NCBI GenBank assembly: GCA_964552055.1
Contig: CAZKFL010000002.1
Coordinates: 1-64,000 of the forward strand
Direction of reading: 5' to 3'
Source: VGMD01 sp964552055
GTDB taxonomy: Bacteria; Chlamydiota; Chlamydiia; Chlamydiales; 2-12-FULL-49-11
DNA: 64,000 nt
Positions 60,453 through 64,000 of this stretch are shown here, piece by piece. The notes beneath the pieces were generated by a model. That model did no database searches. It saw nothing but the letters and a program-made list of their open reading frames with translations, and had not been told where the DNA came from. Position 1 is the first letter of the stretch, and each line of letters opens with the position of its first letter. Made by a program: the position numbers and the translations under genes.

Positions 60453-60917
60453 TTAAGCAGCGGCGGAATTATTATCAATAGCTGATCCTGTGTATTCAGA
60501 ACTTAGTATCTCTTTACACACTTCTGCCATTTGAAAGTCTAATACTTTCAATCGTTTAAAAACTGCATCGTGTTTTCCGGCTTCTTTAGAAAGTTCCGCA
60601 TGGAGAATCAATAACTTTGTAAAATACTCAAACATATGCTTTAAGAGGACTCCGCTTTCCACTTTTTTGATAACAGACTTCATTTCGCCATTCGGAAGTC
60701 TTTCTTTAGCAAGGATCGGATATTTTCTTGGACGACCTCTACTTCTTTTTATACCATCATCATTTTCTTTAGGAGCAGATTCTTTTCTAGGTCTGCCTCT
60801 AGGTCTTTTAATTCTTTCTTCTAGACTTTCTGTTTTTGCTTTTGGAGGGCGCCCTCTTCCTCTTTTTTGAACTTCAGCGGGCATGACATTCTCTACAACA
60901 TTATTAGTATCTATCAT
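60453..60917 (-). CDS. Protein with three AT-hook motifs
   Basis: This is a 154-residue protein. Three AT-hooks with RGRP cores occur at residues about 18-26 (KRGRGRPPK), 38-45 (RPRGRPRK) and 58-65 (RSRGRPRK). They are followed by a helical C-terminal domain (about 85-145) with no recognised family. AT-hooks bind the minor groove of AT-rich DNA and are common in eukaryotic chromatin proteins. No signal peptide is present. It could compact the bacterial chromosome or act on host chromatin as a nucleomodulin. It is upstream of the phosphatase in the same direction. Confidence 0.75.
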   Translation of the reverse strand: MIDTNNVVENVMPAEVQKRGRGRPPKAKTESLEERIKRPRGRPRKESAPKENDDGIKRSRGRPRKYPILAKERLPNGEMKSVIKKVESGVLLKHMFEYFTKLLILHAELSKEAGKHDAVFKRLKVLDFQMAEVCKEILSSEYTGSAIDNNSAAA

Positions 60918-60995
60918 AACAAACTACTCCGTATTATTAAAATATGTATTACTATTTTACTATACTGAAATAGAATTATAATTAAAAGAATTATT

Positions 60996-62357
60996 TTAAA
61001 TTATGCCAATAAGATTGAGTAATATGATTATAATAATAACCGGACTTATATATTTAATATTGAATTTAAGATAGTTATCAATTGAGGTGTGCTTTTGATA
61101 AAATTTTCCGGTCCCTTCTTTTAAATGTGAAAAAGCCGGCTCTAAACCCCATTTCCAACCAATAAGTATGACAGCTGCAAGTCCACCAAAAGGAATTAGA
61201 ATATTGATAGCTAGATAAGAAATCGCATCAAAGAAATTCATGCCAAAAATTGTATACCCCTTCCAGATACCAAAAGAAAGAGCGCTTGGAACACCTAATA
61301 GAAATGCGCCGGATCCGGCAAAAATGGTTGCCTTATGTCGACTCCATTTCTTCTCATCAATAAAATAAGAAATAACAGGTTCCATTGCAGAGATTTGGGA
61401 AGTTAATCCCGCTAAGAATATGAGAAGAAAAAACAAGATCGATAAAAAATAGCCACCCGTAATTTGAGAAAAAATCATCGGCAATGTCTGAAACATTAAA
61501 TTCGTACCTCCTTCAGCAGAGCCGCCTACAGAAAAAACCACAGTAAAAATAGCCATTCCTGCTAATAAAGACACTATAATTACAGACATTGCAATGGGGA
61601 AGGCAGTCTTAGGAATGTTCTCACTTTTATCAAGATAACTGCCATATGTAACCATTGTTCCTTGCCCAATACTAAGACCGAAAAGAGCTTGTCCGAGTGC
61701 CATAATAATTGCTGAAGGTGTAAGACTTTTCCAATCGGGGTTAAATAAAAATTTTAGACCATCACTTGCCCCTTTCATTGTCAGTCCTTTGACTACAAGA
61801 ATAACCAATAGTATAAATAGCATGGGCATGAATACCGAATTTGAAGCCTCAATCCCTTTCTGAACGCCAACAAACAAAATCAATGTAGCTAGAAGCATAA
61901 AAAGAAAATGTGTTCCAATTGCCCAACTTCCAAGCGATACATGATTTAAGAAATAACTTTGCGACTCTCCAATTGTCTGAAAATGTGTAAGCCCTCCTAT
62001 AATTGCATCACCTAAATAACCTAAGGTCCAGCCGCAAATCACACTATAAAAAGAACTTACAATAAAGCCGGTAACAATTGTTAAAAGGCCTACTCTTCCC
62101 CAAGACTTACCCCTACCTAATGTCCTAAATGCGCCCGCAGGATTGAGATGAGTCTTTCTTCCAATAATAATTTCTGCAATCAAAACCGGAAGGCTAACAA
62201 AAATAAGAAAAAACGTAAAAATCAGAGCAAATGCAGCGCCTCCATTTTGCCCTACTATATAGGGAAATCTCCAAATACTTCCAAGGCCAACTGCAGACCC
62301 AATAGCTGCCCACATAAATCCAATATGGGACTTCCAAAGCTCTCTTTTCATGGCCAT
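60996..62357 (-). CDS. Sodium:neurotransmitter symporter (NSS/SNF) family transporter
   Basis: This is a 453-residue, 12-helix Na+-coupled amino acid symporter. WKSHIGFMWAAIGSAVGLGSIWRFPY and the later QNGGAAFALIF are helix 1-2 signatures with the Na+ site glycines. ALGQALFGLSIGQGTMVTYGSYL is helix 6. A member of this family occurs in Chlamydia. The substrate is unknown, probably an amino acid. An ATG two codons downstream is also possible. It is divergent from the APC gene at 62443. Confidence 0.92.
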   Translation of the reverse strand: MAMKRELWKSHIGFMWAAIGSAVGLGSIWRFPYIVGQNGGAAFALIFTFFLIFVSLPVLIAEIIIGRKTHLNPAGAFRTLGRGKSWGRVGLLTIVTGFIVSSFYSVICGWTLGYLGDAIIGGLTHFQTIGESQSYFLNHVSLGSWAIGTHFLFMLLATLILFVGVQKGIEASNSVFMPMLFILLVILVVKGLTMKGASDGLKFLFNPDWKSLTPSAIIMALGQALFGLSIGQGTMVTYGSYLDKSENIPKTAFPIAMSVIIVSLLAGMAIFTVVFSVGGSAEGGTNLMFQTLPMIFSQITGGYFLSILFFLLIFLAGLTSQISAMEPVISYFIDEKKWSRHKATIFAGSGAFLLGVPSALSFGIWKGYTIFGMNFFDAISYLAINILIPFGGLAAVILIGWKWGLEPAFSHLKEGTGKFYQKHTSIDNYLKFNIKYISPVIIIIILLNLIGII

Positions 62358-62442
62358 CTACTATAATTCGTAGCAAAAATTAGAGCAAGTCTTCAGTTTT
62401 ATTTTTGACGAAATTAGAGAAAAAGTTTATACTTCTTGCCTT

Positions 62443-63831
62443 ATGACAAAGAAAATTAGTGTTTTTGTTCTGACAATGATCAATTTGGCCACCATTTTAA
62501 GTATTCGAAATTGGCCAACAAGCGCGCAATTTGGCCTCTCTTCAATTATTTTTTTACTACTTGCTCTTTTCTTCTTTTTTATACCTGCAGCCCTTGTTTC
62601 AGCTGAACTAGCTACTGGATGGCCTCAAAGAGGCGGTATATTTGTCTGGGTAAAAGAGGCTCTTGGACACCGGCTTGGATTTCTAGCAATCTGGCTTTTA
62701 TGGCTTGAAAATGTTGTCTGGTATCCGACAATTCTTTCTTTTGTCGCAGCATCTGTTGCTTATATTATCAATCCTGAGCTTAACGGAAATAAGTGGTTTA
62801 CTTTTCTAGTCATCACCTCTGTTTTTTGGATAATCACTTATATTAATTTAAAAGGCGTCAAGGTTTTTGGATGGATTAGCTCGATTTCAGTAACTCTTGG
62901 AACATTAGTCCCAGGCATATTAATTATTGGTTTTGGCTTTGCTTGGTATTTTCTTGGATATCCCTCTAACATTACGTTCTCCTGGGAAGCTCTTAGGCCA
63001 AATATTTCAAGTTTTTCTGATCTAGCATTATTAACAGGGATTGTGCTGAGTTTTGGCGGAATCGAAATGTCTGCTGTTCATGCAAATGATGTCGAAAATC
63101 CTCAAAAAAATTATTCAAGAGCAATTTTTTATTCAGCATCTGTTATTATAGTCATGACAATTCTTGGTACATTGGCAATTTCTGTGATAATGCCTAAAAG
63201 TGAAATCAATCTCATTTCAGGTAGTATTGAAGCAATCTATAATTTCTTTGCAAAATATGGTCTTGAAAAGTTCATGCCCCTCATAGCGCTTATCATTGTT
63301 CTCGGCCCCCTTGGCGGAGTAAGTTCATGGGCAGCAGGACCTTGCAGAGGTATGCTCGCAGCTGCTGAAAAAGGCGATTTCCCTCCTTTTATGTGCAAAA
63401 CGAATAAGCACGATATGCCAGTAAATGTTATGCTAATTCAAGGGATTATAGTTACTCTGCTCTCATTTGCATTTATATTTATGCCAAATATAGCAAGCTC
63501 ATTTTGGATGCTTACTGTACTTGCAGCGCAACTCTATATTGTGATGTACATCCTTATGTTTATTTCAGGAATTGTTCTTAGATATAGTCATAAAAAACTT
63601 GATCGGCATTATAAAATTCCGTTTGGCAACATTGGAATGTGGGTTGTAGCAACTCTTGGAATTCTTGGATGCCTCTTCACTTTTTTTGTTGGATTTGTTC
63701 CAGCCACACCTGTAGATACGGGTGGATTTCTCTTTTTTGAACTGTTTCTTGCTGCCGGTCTTATTCTTTTTTGTTCTACACCTTTGATTATCTTTCAACT
63801 CCGTTATTTATGGACGAATAAAACCGAATGA
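62443..63831 (+). CDS. APC-family amino acid exchanger, paralogue of 49576
   Basis: This is a 462-residue inner-membrane exchanger. The start ISVFVLTMINLATILSIRNWP, SAELATGWPQRGGIFVWVKEALG and WLLWLENVVWYPT follow the copy at 49576 closely, as does GGIEMSAVHANDVENPQKNYSRA. It is the GadC/AaxC-type group. The substrate is unknown, likely different from its paralogue. The ATG has no strong ribosome site. The stop overlaps the next start as ATGA, so another gene follows in the operon. Confidence 0.9.
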   Translation: MTKKISVFVLTMINLATILSIRNWPTSAQFGLSSIIFLLLALFFFFIPAALVSAELATGWPQRGGIFVWVKEALGHRLGFLAIWLLWLENVVWYPTILSFVAASVAYIINPELNGNKWFTFLVITSVFWIITYINLKGVKVFGWISSISVTLGTLVPGILIIGFGFAWYFLGYPSNITFSWEALRPNISSFSDLALLTGIVLSFGGIEMSAVHANDVENPQKNYSRAIFYSASVIIVMTILGTLAISVIMPKSEINLISGSIEAIYNFFAKYGLEKFMPLIALIIVLGPLGGVSSWAAGPCRGMLAAAEKGDFPPFMCKTNKHDMPVNVMLIQGIIVTLLSFAFIFMPNIASSFWMLTVLAAQLYIVMYILMFISGIVLRYSHKKLDRHYKIPFGNIGMWVVATLGILGCLFTFFVGFVPATPVDTGGFLFFELFLAAGLILFCSTPLIIFQLRYLWTNKTE

Positions 63832-64000
63832 TTCTGCCTGTACCCCCAAGCATTAGCATACACACTCCTCAGACTAATGTATTCTCACCCACAGTTGTAT
63901 TTACACCTGAAGTACAGAGAATCATCATGATTGCATTTGAACTTTTTATCTCTAATCATGCCGAGAAAATTTATTTTTCTAGTGACCGTCTTTCTTACAT
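63828..64000 (+). CDS. Start of a gene running off the window (partial)
   Basis: An ATG at 63828 overlaps the stop of the transporter by ATGA and stays open to the window end, 57 codons. The start reads MILPVPPSISIHTPQTNVFS and continues with helical TPEVQRIIMIAFELFISNHA. No family recognised. Four-base coupling to the transporter makes it a likely real gene. Confidence 0.55.
   Translation, partial: MILPVPPSISIHTPQTNVFSPTVVFTPEVQRIIMIAFELFISNHAEKIYFSSDRLSY

Overview
The window is AT-rich DNA with the gene content and order of an environmental (non-Chlamydiaceae) member of the Chlamydiota living inside a eukaryotic host. The strongest markers are the smpB-dnaN-recF run (41983-44620), an order I associate with chlamydiae, two ATP/ADP-translocase family proteins (17773-19077 and 52083-53603), pgi, an NSS-type sodium symporter, APC-type amino acid exchangers, and several lineage-specific proteins with effector-like architecture. 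The genus cannot be fixed from sequence alone.

Layout. 1-5.8 kb: wrbA, two Cys-rich proteins of unknown function flanking a REP-associated (RAYT) transposase with its palindromic repeats, and an MHS-family transporter. 6-14.7 kb: an effector-like block with a seven-unit 24-residue repeat protein, a protein ending in three 82-residue repeats, a membrane protein with a RING-H2 finger, and a secreted GH130-like propeller. 14.8-19.1 kb: an ABC export pair whose ATPase has altered motifs, an HD phosphohydrolase and a divergent nucleotide-translocase relative, probably one transcription unit. 19-24.2 kb: a barrel-like protein, an orphan membrane-fusion adaptor, a malic enzyme broken by a frameshift, and small membrane or coiled-coil proteins. 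24.3-34 kb: a tandem pair of about 670-residue paralogues, a redoxin, aminopeptidase C, two small paralogues created by a segmental duplication, and an endoglycoceramidase-like GH5 gene split by one in-frame stop. 34-41.9 kb: SulP and TauE/SafE anion transporters, lipoproteins, a release-factor-like GGQ protein, TerC, and a YbjT-like reductase. 42-49.5 kb: housekeeping core (smpB, dnaN, recF, pgi, tRNA-Pro, trmB, tRNA-Leu) and a fusion protein described below. 49.5-64 kb: APC and NSS transporters, a nucleotide transporter, an acyl desaturase with a coiled-coil tail, an outer-membrane-like barrel, a 2H phosphoesterase candidate, an Inc-like protein, an AT-hook protein and a phosphatase.

The most unusual item is the 446-residue protein at 48119-49459. 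It fuses a pyruvoyl-dependent arginine decarboxylase fold to an agmatinase/arginase fold, and both halves have lost the residues needed for catalysis: the pyruvoyl-forming Ser is His, and five of six metal ligands are gone. It lies divergently next to an APC-type exchanger. Other leading items are the membrane-anchored RING-H2 protein (11719-13521), the AT-hook protein (60453-60917), the Cys-repeat solenoid (6080-8443), and two recently inactivated genes (malic enzyme and GH5).

Many genes here serve import from or interaction with a host cell: nucleotide and amino acid exchangers, anion permeases, glycolipid and mannan-type hydrolases, and candidate secreted effectors. The pseudogenes and segmental duplication show that the region is still eroding and rearranging. 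All assignments were made by eye from motifs, and no database search was run.
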